Assembly: GCA_946414115.1 (NCBI GenBank)
Contig: CAMKNF010000015.1
Coordinates: 1-19,458 of the forward strand
DNA: 19,458 nucleotides
Reading direction: 5' to 3'
Source: an uncultured Ruminococcus sp.
GTDB taxonomy: Bacteria; Bacillota; Clostridia; Oscillospirales; Acutalibacteraceae
Positions 6,331 to 13,351 of this stretch are shown here, in pieces. The notes beneath the pieces were generated by a model. The model was not told where the DNA came from. It saw nothing but the letters and a program-made list of their open reading frames with translations, and made no database searches. The position numbers and the translations under genes were made by a program. Positions within the stretch are counted from its first letter, which is position 1. Each line of letters opens with the position of its first letter.

Positions 6331-7644
6331 ATGAAACTAAGCGGTATCAGAGTTCCGCACCGAAAGCACACTGCGGAAAGCGTACCCCAAAAGCTCCCTC
6401 TGCCCGAAACGGTGGTAATTCCGATGTCAATGCATATCGGCAAGCCTGCCGTACCGACTGTTAAGGTCGGGGAGCTTGTAAAAGTCGGTCAGCTTATCGG
6501 CTCGTCCGACGGATTCATCAGCGCACCCGTACACTCGAGCGTGTCGGGCAAGGTAAAAAAGCTTGACGAAATCACAATGTCGGGCGGAATGAAAACAAAA
6601 GCCGTTGTAATTGAAACCGACGGCGAACAGGAAATCTGCGAAAGCGTAAAGCCGCCTGTTGTTACAGACTTTCAAAGCTTTGTAAACGCAGTAAAGGAAA
6701 GCGGAGTTGTCGGTCTCGGCGGTGCAGGTTTTCCGACCTTTGTAAAGCTCGGCGTAAAGGATTTGTCGGCTGTTGAAACTATCGTTATCAACTCGGCAGA
6801 GTGCGAGCCGTACATAACCTCGGACACAAGGACAATGCTCGACAAGGCTGACTACATTTCAAAAGGCATTGATTTGCTCCACAAGTACCTCGGCAAAAAA
6901 CGCATTATAATAGGTATAGAAAACAACAAAAAGCCCTGCATTGAAAAGATGACCGAGCTTGCAAATTCAAAAGAAAATGTTGAAGTAAAGGTGCTACCCT
7001 CAATTTATCCGCAGGGCGGTGAAAAGGTGCTTGTCTACAACACAACAGGCAGAATGATTCCAAAGGGCGGACTTCCGCTTGACGTGGGCGCAATCGTAAT
7101 CAACTGCACCACGCTTGCAACGATTGCCGAATACATTGAAACAGGTATGCCGCTTGTTGAAAAGTGCATTACCGTTGACGGCTCGGCTGTGAAAGAGCCG
7201 AAAAACGTAATCGCACCAATCGGCACTCCACTTGAAAAGCTGTTTGAGTTCTGCGGCGGATTTAAGAGCGAGCCTAAAAAGGTGCTCTACGGCGGTCCGA
7301 TGATGGGAATTGCTGTTTCTTCGCTCGACGTTCCCGTGCTTAAAATGACGAACGCCGCAATTGCGCTTGACGAAAAGGAGGCTCGTCCTCCCAAGACAAC
7401 CGCCTGCATAAACTGCGGCGAGTGCGTAAATCATTGTCCGTTAAGGCTTGACCCGAGAGCAATTGCAAAGGCTTACAAGCTCGACCAATGTGACGAGCTG
7501 AAAAAGCTGTGCGCCGACTTGTGTATGGAATGCGGCTGTTGTGCGTACGTCTGCCCAGCAAAAAGGCACATTGTTCAGACCAACAAGCTTGCAAAGGCAA
7601 AGCTTAACAAATACTTGAGAGAACAAAAGGAGGACAAAAAATGA
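6331..7644 (+). CDS. rnfC: Rnf complex subunit RnfC (NADH-binding, two 4Fe-4S clusters)
   Basis: RnfC is the peripheral cytoplasmic subunit that binds NAD(H) and FMN and passes electrons to the membrane part. The 437-aa chain has the usual order: an RnfC N-terminal barrel-sandwich region, a Rossmann-like nucleotide-binding region with GLGGAGFPTFVKL (about 128-140) and NSAECEPY (about 154-161), an SLBB-type region, then two ferredoxin motifs. The clusters use Cys359/362/365/369 and Cys398/401/404/408. It lacks the long Ala-rich C-terminal tail of some proteobacterial RsxC proteins. The ATG at 6331 has GGAGG (6318-6322) 8 nt upstream; an in-frame TTG at 6316 is discounted. Its stop overlaps the rnfD start by 4 nt. 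Confidence 0.96.
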   Translation: MKLSGIRVPHRKHTAESVPQKLPLPETVVIPMSMHIGKPAVPTVKVGELVKVGQLIGSSDGFISAPVHSSVSGKVKKLDEITMSGGMKTKAVVIETDGEQEICESVKPPVVTDFQSFVNAVKESGVVGLGGAGFPTFVKLGVKDLSAVETIVINSAECEPYITSDTRTMLDKADYISKGIDLLHKYLGKKRIIIGIENNKKPCIEKMTELANSKENVEVKVLPSIYPQGGEKVLVYNTTGRMIPKGGLPLDVGAIVINCTTLATIAEYIETGMPLVEKCITVDGSAVKEPKNVIAPIGTPLEKLFEFCGGFKSEPKKVLYGGPMMGIAVSSLDVPVLKMTNAAIALDEKEARPPKTTACINCGECVNHCPLRLDPRAIAKAYKLDQCDELKKLCADLCMECGCCAYVCPAKRHIVQTNKLAKAKLNKYLREQKEDKK

Positions 7645-8561
7645 ATAAGCTGATTTCCTCCGTTTCACCGCACATAAATTCACCGAGGACTACGCAGAAA
7701 ATTATGCTTGACGTGCTTATCGCTCTGCTCCCCGCAGGCGTTGCCTCGGTTATAATCTTCGGGTGGCGTTCACTGCTCATTATCGGCGTTTGCGTGGCAG
7801 TGTGCATTTTGTCCGAATGGATTTTTGAAAAAATCTGCAAAAAGGAAAACACAATTTTTGACCTTTCGGCTGTTGTAACGGGTGTTCTGCTCGCTTACAA
7901 TCTGCCTGTTTCAATTCCGCTGTGGCAGGCGGCTTTCGGAAGTATGTTTGCAATTGTAATTGTAAAACAGCTTTTCGGTGGAATCGGTCAGAACTTCGCA
8001 AACCCTGCAATCACCGCAAGAATCGTGATGATGACTGCGTTTTCGGGCGCTATGACAACGTGGACTTTCCCGGACGCATCATCAAGCGCAACTCCTCTTG
8101 CACTGATGTTCAAGGGCGATGTTGACTCTCTGCCATCATACCTCGATATGCTGTTCGGAGTGCGTGGCGGCTGTCTGGGTGAAACCTGCACAATCGCCCT
8201 GCTTGCAGGCGGAATTTACCTGATTGCAAGAAAGGTAATCACTTGGCACACTCCCGTTGCATTCATCGGCACTGTGCTTGTAATGTCGCTGATTTTCGAC
8301 AAAGCTCCGCTCTATCAGCTTATGTCGGGCGGTCTTATCATCGGCGCATTCTTTATGGCTACCGACTACGCAACAACCCCCTGCACAAAGTGGGGCAAGA
8401 TAGTTTTCGGAGTAGGCTGTGGTCTTATCACAATACTAATCCGTTTCTGGGGCGCATCTCCCGAGGGCGTTTCTTACTCTATTCTGTTAATGAACATCTT
8501 TACGCCCTACATTTCAAGGCTTACACGCTCAAAGCCTCTTGTCGGAGGTAGCAAAAAATGA
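7641..8561 (+). CDS. rnfD: Rnf complex subunit RnfD (flavinylated membrane subunit)
   Basis: RnfD is a polytopic NqrB/RnfD-family membrane protein that carries a covalent FMN. The 306-aa chain shows GGIGQNFANPA (113-123), a conserved family motif, and SSATPLALM (148-156), in which Thr151 is the expected FMN attachment site made by ApbE. About nine or ten hydrophobic segments are visible, and the last includes the conserved TDYATTP region. It overlaps rnfC and rnfG by ATGA. The target threonine is intact, which fits the presence of apbE in the same cluster. Confidence 0.96.
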   Translation: MNKLISSVSPHINSPRTTQKIMLDVLIALLPAGVASVIIFGWRSLLIIGVCVAVCILSEWIFEKICKKENTIFDLSAVVTGVLLAYNLPVSIPLWQAAFGSMFAIVIVKQLFGGIGQNFANPAITARIVMMTAFSGAMTTWTFPDASSSATPLALMFKGDVDSLPSYLDMLFGVRGGCLGETCTIALLAGGIYLIARKVITWHTPVAFIGTVLVMSLIFDKAPLYQLMSGGLIIGAFFMATDYATTPCTKWGKIVFGVGCGLITILIRFWGASPEGVSYSILLMNIFTPYISRLTRSKPLVGGSKK

Positions 8562-9094
8562 AAAAGAGTTTTAATGAAATAATTAAGCCTGTTCTTGTGC
8601 TCGTCTGCATATGCCTTGTTGTTACGGCTCTGCTTGCATACATCAACTCGGTAACCTCGCCGATTATCGCAAAGGCGGAGCAGGAAAAGACCGAGCAGGC
8701 TATGTCGGAGGTGCTTGCCGAAGCAGACGGTTTTAATCCTCTCGAAATTGAAAACCTCCCCGAAAGAGTAACCGAGGTTTACAGTGCAAAAAACGGCTCA
8801 GGTTACGTCTTTATGCTGACGACAAAGGGCTACGGCGGAGATATGAAGCTTATCTGCGGAATGAAATCGGACGGCACAATTGAGCAGTGCAAAACGCTTT
8901 CACACTCCGAAACAAGCGGTCTTGGCTCAAAAACAGCCGAGGACCCCTACAGAAATCAGTACTGCGGTAAAAGTGACGATACGTTAAGCGAGGTTGACGC
9001 AATAACAGGTGCGACAATTTCTTCAACCGCATACAAAAACGCAATTGAGGACGCTTTCAAGGCGTATGATATGGTAAAGGAGGCAGGAAAATGA
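8558..9094 (+). CDS. rnfG: Rnf complex subunit RnfG (FMN-binding, extracytoplasmic)
   Basis: RnfG has one N-terminal membrane helix (about 11-29) and an outer FMN_bind domain. The flavinylation motif is DAITGATISS (147-156); Thr153 should carry the phosphoester-linked FMN placed there by ApbE. A second family motif, HSETSGLG (116-123), is present. The 178-aa length is normal. It is embedded in the operon by 4-nt overlaps on both sides. The flavin is thought to hand electrons between RnfC/D and the RnfA/E iron-sulfur site. Confidence 0.95.
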   Translation: MKKSFNEIIKPVLVLVCICLVVTALLAYINSVTSPIIAKAEQEKTEQAMSEVLAEADGFNPLEIENLPERVTEVYSAKNGSGYVFMLTTKGYGGDMKLICGMKSDGTIEQCKTLSHSETSGLGSKTAEDPYRNQYCGKSDDTLSEVDAITGATISSTAYKNAIEDAFKAYDMVKEAGK

Positions 9095-9768
9095 ACAAAA
9101 GACAGAATCTTCTGAAGGGTATCATCAAGGAAAACCCTGTTCTTGTGCTTGTGCTCGGAACCTGCCCCACGCTTGCGGTTACGACCAACGTAATGAGTGC
9201 GCTCGGAATGGGTGCGGCGGCTACGGTTGTTCTGCTCTGTTCAAACATCGTAATCTCCGCACTGCGCAAAGTAATCCCCGACAAGGTGCGTATTCCCTGC
9301 TACATAGTGCTTATCGCAGGCTTTGTAACAATGGTGCAGATGCTCGTAAAAGCGTTTGCTCCTGCGCTTGACGAGGCACTCGGAATTTACCTTCCGCTGA
9401 TTGTAGTAAACTGCATAATCCTAGGCAGAGCCGAAATGTTCGCTAACAAAAACAAGGTAATCGACTCGGCAATTGACGCTGTAGGAATGGGCGCAGGCTT
9501 TACGCTTGCGTTGCTGTTGATGGCTACAATCCGTGAGGTACTCGGCAACGGCACGTGGCTCGGAATTGAAATTCCGATTCTCGCCGACAACAACATTTCA
9601 ATTATGACAATGGCACCGGGCGGATTCCTTGTATTCGGTATTTTAATAGCAATTGTAAATAAAATCTCAGGCGGTAAAAACGCCAAAAAGAGCTTTGGCT
9701 GTGCAGGCTGTCCGTCAGCAGAGGTTTGCAACAAAGCCGCCTGCGGTGAAAAGGAGGAAGCAAAATGA
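9091..9768 (+). CDS. rnfE: Rnf complex subunit RnfE with a cysteine-rich C-terminal tail
   Basis: RnfE is a six-helix membrane protein that forms, with RnfA, the pseudo-symmetric core of the complex. The conserved cysteines expected to share a [2Fe-2S] cluster with RnfA are visible in LGTCPTLAVT (Cys25) and VVNCIILGR (Cys108). The NqrD/RnfE-type signatures around REVLGNGTW (148-156) are intact. After the last helix (ending about 190) the protein has a soluble tail of about 35 residues with four clustered cysteines (204, 207, 213 and 218; motif CAGCPSAEVCNKAAC). These could bind an Fe-S cluster or a metal. I cannot say from memory how widespread this tail is. The gene overlaps rnfG and rnfA by ATGA. 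Confidence 0.95.
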   Translation: MNKRQNLLKGIIKENPVLVLVLGTCPTLAVTTNVMSALGMGAAATVVLLCSNIVISALRKVIPDKVRIPCYIVLIAGFVTMVQMLVKAFAPALDEALGIYLPLIVVNCIILGRAEMFANKNKVIDSAIDAVGMGAGFTLALLLMATIREVLGNGTWLGIEIPILADNNISIMTMAPGGFLVFGILIAIVNKISGGKNAKKSFGCAGCPSAEVCNKAACGEKEEAK

Positions 9769-10355
9769 CAAAATTCATTATAATTATGCTCTCCGCCGTT
9801 TTCATCAACAACTATGTGCTGTCACGCTTTTTGGGAATATGTCCGTTTCTCGGCGTTTCCAAAAAGCTGAATCAGGCAACGGGAATGAGCCTTGCGGTAA
9901 TCTTCGTAATGCTCATTGCAACGGCTGTCACGTGGCCGATACAGACGTATCTGCTTGACCCGAACAACCTCGGCTATCTTCAGACGATTGTCTTTATACT
10001 CGTAATTGCCTCACTCGTTCAGCTTGTTGAAATTGTGCTTAAAAAGTACATTCCCTCGCTCCACAAGTCGCTGGGCGTGTATCTTCCGCTGATTACGACA
10101 AACTGCGCCGTACTCGGCGTTACAATTCTCAACATTGACGAGGGCTACACATTTGCAGAAGCAATGGTAAATTCGCTCGGAAGCGGACTTGGATTCTTCC
10201 TTGCAATGGTAATGTTCTCGGGCGTTCGCTCAAAGCTTGAGGGTGCCGACATTCCAAAGGCGTTTCAGGGACTTCCCATAACGCTTGTAGCGGCTTCGAT
10301 AACCTCGCTGTCCTTCCTCGGCTTTTCAGGCGTTGTCGAAAACCTGTTTACATAA
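9765..10355 (+). CDS. rnfA: Rnf complex subunit RnfA
   Basis: RnfA is a six-helix membrane protein homologous to RnfE, inserted in the opposite orientation. The metal-site cysteines are visible in LGICPFLGV (Cys26) and TTNCAVLG (Cys114). Residues such as NNYVLSRFLG (15-24) and the C-terminal PITLVAASITSLSFLGFSG are typical of the family. The length of 196 aa matches the usual 190-195. It starts inside the rnfE stop (ATGA), and the stop is followed after 12 nt by rnfB. Confidence 0.96.
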   Translation: MTKFIIIMLSAVFINNYVLSRFLGICPFLGVSKKLNQATGMSLAVIFVMLIATAVTWPIQTYLLDPNNLGYLQTIVFILVIASLVQLVEIVLKKYIPSLHKSLGVYLPLITTNCAVLGVTILNIDEGYTFAEAMVNSLGSGLGFFLAMVMFSGVRSKLEGADIPKAFQGLPITLVAASITSLSFLGFSGVVENLFT

Positions 10356-10367
10356 CGGAGGTGCGCT

Positions 10368-11201
10368 ATGAATGATATTTTAACTGCGGTTATACCCGTT
10401 GTGATTATCGGCGCAATCTGCGCTGTGGTGCTTGCAGTCGCATCAAAAATTATGGCTGTAAAAGAAAATGAAAAAATCCCCCAAATCCGTGAGTGCCTGC
10501 CGGGCGCAAACTGCGGAGCCTGCGGCTTTGCAGGCTGTGACGGCTATGCAAAGGCACTTGCCGAAAACGAGGTTACGGCTACCAACCTCTGCGTTCCGGG
10601 CGGTGATTCGGTTTCAAGGAAATTAAGCGAAATTCTCGGCGTTGAGTTTGAGGACGTTGTTGAACAGGTTGCCGTTGTGCACTGTGCAGGCGACTGCACT
10701 TACACGCAGGATAAGGTAGAATATGACGGAATTGAAAGCTGTGCCGCCGCAAAGCTGATTTTCGGCTCAAAGGGCGAATGTCCCTACGGCTGTATGGGAC
10801 TCGGCGACTGTGCAAAGGTGTGCCCGAACGACGCAATCTGCATAAACAACGGCATTGCGCATATTGATTCAAGGCGGTGCGTTGGCTGTGGTCTTTGTGT
10901 TAAAGCCTGCCCTAACCACCTCATTTCGCTTATGGCTGACGTTGAAAGAGTTGTCGTGACGTGCAGTAACAAGGACAAGGGCGGTATCACCCGCAAGGCT
11001 TGCAAAAACGGCTGTATCGGCTGTAAGAAGTGCGAAAAGGTCTGCTCGACAGGTGCGATTAAGGTTCAAGATAACCTCGCCGTAATAGATTACTCAAAAT
11101 GCCCCGAGTGCGAGGATTTCGGCATTTGCGCAAGAGAATGCACAACAGGGTGCATAAGGATTTCAAATTTTACAAATGCAACGAAAATAATTGACAATTA
11201 A
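10368..11201 (+). CDS. rnfB: Rnf complex subunit RnfB (ferredoxin-interacting, multiple Fe-S clusters)
   Basis: RnfB is the entry point for electrons from reduced ferredoxin. The 277-aa chain has one N-terminal membrane helix (about 5-28), an Fe-S domain with Cys43/49/52/57 (CLPGANCGACGFAGC), and then several ferredoxin-like cysteine groups: CAGDC (106-110), CPYGCMGLGDCAKVC (138-152), CVGCGLCVKAC (171-181), CIGCKKCEKVC (216-226) and a last group CPECEDFGICARECTTGC (245-262). It is longer than the proteobacterial RsxB (about 190 aa) and resembles the multi-cluster RnfB of acetogens and Clostridia. The ATG has GGAGG 6 nt upstream. The stop codon falls inside a short tandem repeat (11194-11221). 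Confidence 0.95.
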   Translation: MNDILTAVIPVVIIGAICAVVLAVASKIMAVKENEKIPQIRECLPGANCGACGFAGCDGYAKALAENEVTATNLCVPGGDSVSRKLSEILGVEFEDVVEQVAVVHCAGDCTYTQDKVEYDGIESCAAAKLIFGSKGECPYGCMGLGDCAKVCPNDAICINNGIAHIDSRRCVGCGLCVKACPNHLISLMADVERVVVTCSNKDKGGITRKACKNGCIGCKKCEKVCSTGAIKVQDNLAVIDYSKCPECEDFGICARECTTGCIRISNFTNATKIIDN

Positions 11202-11221
11202 CAATGTACAATTAACAAATT
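11194..11221 (+). repeat. Tandem 14-bp repeat at the rnfB stop codon
   Basis: Two adjacent 14-mers share ACAATTAACAA (11194-11207 and 11208-11221, 12 of 14 bases identical). The first supplies the rnfB stop TAA (11199-11201). Similar ACAATTAAC repeats are, in my recollection, common between genes in gut Firmicutes. Confidence 0.7.
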
Positions 11222-11224
11222 AAG

Positions 11225-11271
11225 ACGGTAAATGAAATTGCAATAAAAAGCAGTTTCATTTACCGTTTTTT
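11225..11271 (+). terminator. Strong rho-independent terminator of the rnf operon
   Basis: A 17-bp stem with one mismatch (11225-11241 with 11250-11266; core ACGGTAAATGAAA) closes an 8-nt loop and is followed by a T-tract (11265-11271). It begins 23 nt after the rnfB stop and should efficiently end the operon. Confidence 0.93.
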
Positions 11272-11293
11272 AATGTAACGGTGTATTCTGAAC

Positions 11294-11447
11294 GTATAAA
11301 TTGTAATGTAATTTATACATAGGGACGTCCGGTATGCCGTCCCTTACGGAAAGGTTTATTTTCCTCTATAACTACGGTTTAATCAATACAACTTGATTGC
11401 CACTGCGGACACGGCACGCCGTGTCCCTACGGCTATAGAGGAAAATA
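11294..11447. repeat. Composite palindromic element with 14-bp inverted repeat
   Basis: Several hairpins are stacked here. GTATAAATT/AATTTATAC (11294-11302/11310-11318) is a perfect 9-bp pair. AGGGACG/CGTCCCT (11321-11327/11338-11344) is a 7-bp pair. A perfect 14-bp inverted repeat, TATTTTCCTCTATA (11357-11370) and its complement (11434-11447), encloses an 8-bp hairpin GGACACGG/CCGTGTCC (11407-11414/11419-11426) followed by CTAC. The layout TAGGGAC...GTCCCTAC resembles the element at 13221-13297. No gene is present, so apart from the two flanking terminators the 295-bp spacer is made of these structures. Confidence 0.7.
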
Positions 11448-11454
11448 TCAATTG

Positions 11455-11484
11455 AAAAAGGGACACCGCTTAATGCGATGTCCC
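11455..11484 (-). terminator. Rho-independent terminator of the SNF transporter gene
   Basis: Read on the minus strand, GGGACATCGC (11484-11475) pairs with GCGGTGTCCC (11469-11460), a 10-bp stem with one G-U pair, followed by TTTTTC. It lies 13 nt after the transporter stop codon. Confidence 0.85.
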
Positions 11485-11496
11485 GAATTTTATAAT

Positions 11497-13020
11497 TTAG
11501 TCAAAGCTTACTTCGTCCTCGACGTAGCCTTTTTTCTTCATCTTCTTAATAACAATCTTTGCTATAAATCCGCTGATGAATACCAGTCCCGAAACTACCC
11601 AGCCTGCGGCAACCTGTGCCCAGATAGGATAATCGGGGTTGTATGTTCCGCCCTGGAACACAAACAGCGTAACCATATTCCAGATAAAGAGTCCTGCAAG
11701 CAGAATGGGTGCAACTACCTTGATTGACGCTGCAAACCACCAATACGGCACCTTGAACTTATTGGTGTTGCGGTTGACTTCATCAATCACACTGCGCAGA
11801 TTGAAGCACCAGCCGATTGCAACACACTCAAGAATACCGATAACAATAAGGTTAATCTGATTTGTCCATGCGTCAACGATGTCAAGCCATGCAAGACCTG
11901 CCTGTGTAACAAAGAGAATTGAAATGACACCGCAGATACCGCAGACTGCGATTGTAACCGTCTTTGGGTTGAGGTGGAATTTGTCGGCAACAGAAGCCGA
12001 GATACCCTCAACAATTGAGAATGCAGAGTCAATTGCAAGAGTGATGAGCATAAGGTAGAATATCGCTCCGAAGATTGCGTTCACCCAGCCGATACCGGTA
12101 AGGTTTACGATAGCCTGCGGATAAACGATAAATGCAGTGGAAATACCGCTTGCAGTAATCTTGTCAAGCATACCTGTACCGCCCATTGTAGTGAACATTA
12201 CGATACCCGAAAGTACGCTTACAGCCATATCCGAGAATGCAATAATTGTACAGTCAACAGCCACGTTTGCATCATCGGGTAGGTATGAACCGTAGGCAAA
12301 CATAATAGCCATCATAATTGAAAGGCTGTAGAATACCTGACCGATTGCGTCAACCCAGAGAGTTGCGTCGGAGAGTGCCGAAACGTCCGGAATGAAGAAC
12401 ATCTTTAGTCCTTCCATTGCGCCGTCCATAGTCATACCCTTGACAGCCATAATAAGAAGAAGTACAACGGGAGCAAATACGGTGAACTTTACAACCTTGC
12501 TTACCGAGCTTGCGCCGTTTCTGATGCAGAAAAAGATAAGTCCCCACGCAACAAACAGGCACACAAGCACCTCGCCGGGGATTGAACTTCCCTCAATAAG
12601 TCCCGTTGTCTGCGTAAGATTGAAGAACAGTCCCGACGCCGCTTCGGAGTTGCCTGTCATATCGGCAAACTGCCATGAGTTTACAAACATAAGTATAACC
12701 CATGCAAATACTACCGAATAGTAGCAAACGATTACGAATGCGTTTGAAGTTGCCGCCCAGCCGATAGGCTCAAAGCGTTTTTTGATTCCTCGCATTGACT
12801 CGATTGCGCCCTTGCGGAACTTACGGGAGATTGAAACCTCCATCATAAGCAGGGGGATACCCATAACAAGCATTGCAAGCAGATAAACAAGCAGGAATGT
12901 TCCGCCGCCGTGTTTAGCCGCCAGTCCGGGAAATCTCCACGCATTGCCAAGACCTACCGCAGAGCCGACTGCGGCAAGAATAAAGGTAAAACGGGAGTTC
13001 CACATACCTCTTTTTTCCAT
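11497..13020 (-). CDS. SNF/SLC6-family Na+-dependent transporter
   Basis: This 507-aa polytopic protein belongs to the sodium:neurotransmitter symporter family, whose bacterial members (LeuT, MhsT, TnaT) take up amino acids together with Na+. The first helix carries the family hallmark GSAVGLGNAWRFPGLA (residues 19-34), whose unwound part forms the substrate and Na+ sites. It is followed by GGGTFLLVYL and GIPLLMMEV, also characteristic. About eleven or twelve membrane segments are visible. The substrate cannot be read from the sequence; an amino acid is most likely. The ATG at 13020 has GAGGAA 7 nt upstream. It has its own promoter with a palindromic site and its own terminator, and an AraC regulator gene lies upstream on the same strand. 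Confidence 0.93.
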   Translation of the reverse strand: MEKRGMWNSRFTFILAAVGSAVGLGNAWRFPGLAAKHGGGTFLLVYLLAMLVMGIPLLMMEVSISRKFRKGAIESMRGIKKRFEPIGWAATSNAFVIVCYYSVVFAWVILMFVNSWQFADMTGNSEAASGLFFNLTQTTGLIEGSSIPGEVLVCLFVAWGLIFFCIRNGASSVSKVVKFTVFAPVVLLLIMAVKGMTMDGAMEGLKMFFIPDVSALSDATLWVDAIGQVFYSLSIMMAIMFAYGSYLPDDANVAVDCTIIAFSDMAVSVLSGIVMFTTMGGTGMLDKITASGISTAFIVYPQAIVNLTGIGWVNAIFGAIFYLMLITLAIDSAFSIVEGISASVADKFHLNPKTVTIAVCGICGVISILFVTQAGLAWLDIVDAWTNQINLIVIGILECVAIGWCFNLRSVIDEVNRNTNKFKVPYWWFAASIKVVAPILLAGLFIWNMVTLFVFQGGTYNPDYPIWAQVAAGWVVSGLVFISGFIAKIVIKKMKKKGYVEDEVSFD

Positions 13021-13070
13021 AATTTTTCCTCATTTCTTAAAAATTTATTTAAAATTAGAAAATCAATTTT

Positions 13071-13108
13071 ATTATAATATATTAATGAAATAATTGCAAG
13101 CAATTATT
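13071..13108 (-). promoter_or_regulatory. SNF transporter promoter with a 20-bp palindrome over the -35 box
   Basis: On the minus strand TTGCAA (13099-13094) and a perfect TATAAT (13076-13071) are 17 bp apart, giving a start near 13064 and a leader of about 45 nt. A perfect palindrome, AATAATTGC-AA-GCAATTATT (13089-13108), has the -35 box at its centre, so a bound dimer would block RNA polymerase. This suggests repression of the transporter. Confidence 0.7.
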
Positions 13109-13126
13109 AATAATTTAATGTGAAAT

Positions 13127-13147
13127 GCATAATGCGTAATTCGGAAT
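13127..13147 (-). repeat. Three ATTNNGN heptads in inverted orientation
   Basis: On the minus strand the units read ATTCCGA, ATTACGC and ATTATGC. The same unit type occurs on the plus strand at 6270-6297 and 13394-13407, so this is a third site of the same repeat type, inverted. It could form one end of a composite element reaching to 13407. Confidence 0.6.
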
Positions 13148-13220
13148 TGCGGTCGAGTGGATAGGTTGCAATAATTCAAAAGTAGCGTTCCCGAATTAAT
13201 TTATATGTTTTAACCTCAAT

Positions 13221-13297
13221 GTAGGGAACGGTCTTGACCGTTCCGATTACCTATAGGTTAGCTGTAGCCTTGCGGAACAGTCAAGACTGTTCCCTAC
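13221..13297. repeat. Double-hairpin palindromic element bounded by GTAGGG/CCCTAC
   Basis: The left arm (13221-13244) and right arm (13274-13297) are inverted copies of each other at 22 of 24 positions, and each arm is itself a palindrome (GGAACGGTC/GACCGTTCC and GGAACAGTC/GACTGTTCC). The spacer holds another perfect 10-bp palindrome, ACCTATAGGT (13249-13258). The 394-bp stretch 13021-13414 contains the transporter promoter, the heptads, this element and the 13352 repeat, but no gene that I can support. Confidence 0.75.
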
Positions 13298-13351
13298 ACT
13301 TTAAAAATAAACGTTATCAATATATCAAAACTTGTTTAGCAAACATTTCTG

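Noticed and set aside
7000..7434. 144-codon minus-strand open frame inside rnfC
   Set aside because: It lies wholly within a strongly conserved rnfC frame, has no ribosome site and no recognisable motif. The long open frame reflects codon bias of the sense gene.
9387..9734. 115-codon minus-strand open frame inside rnfE
   Set aside because: Shadow of rnfE; no start signal and no family features.
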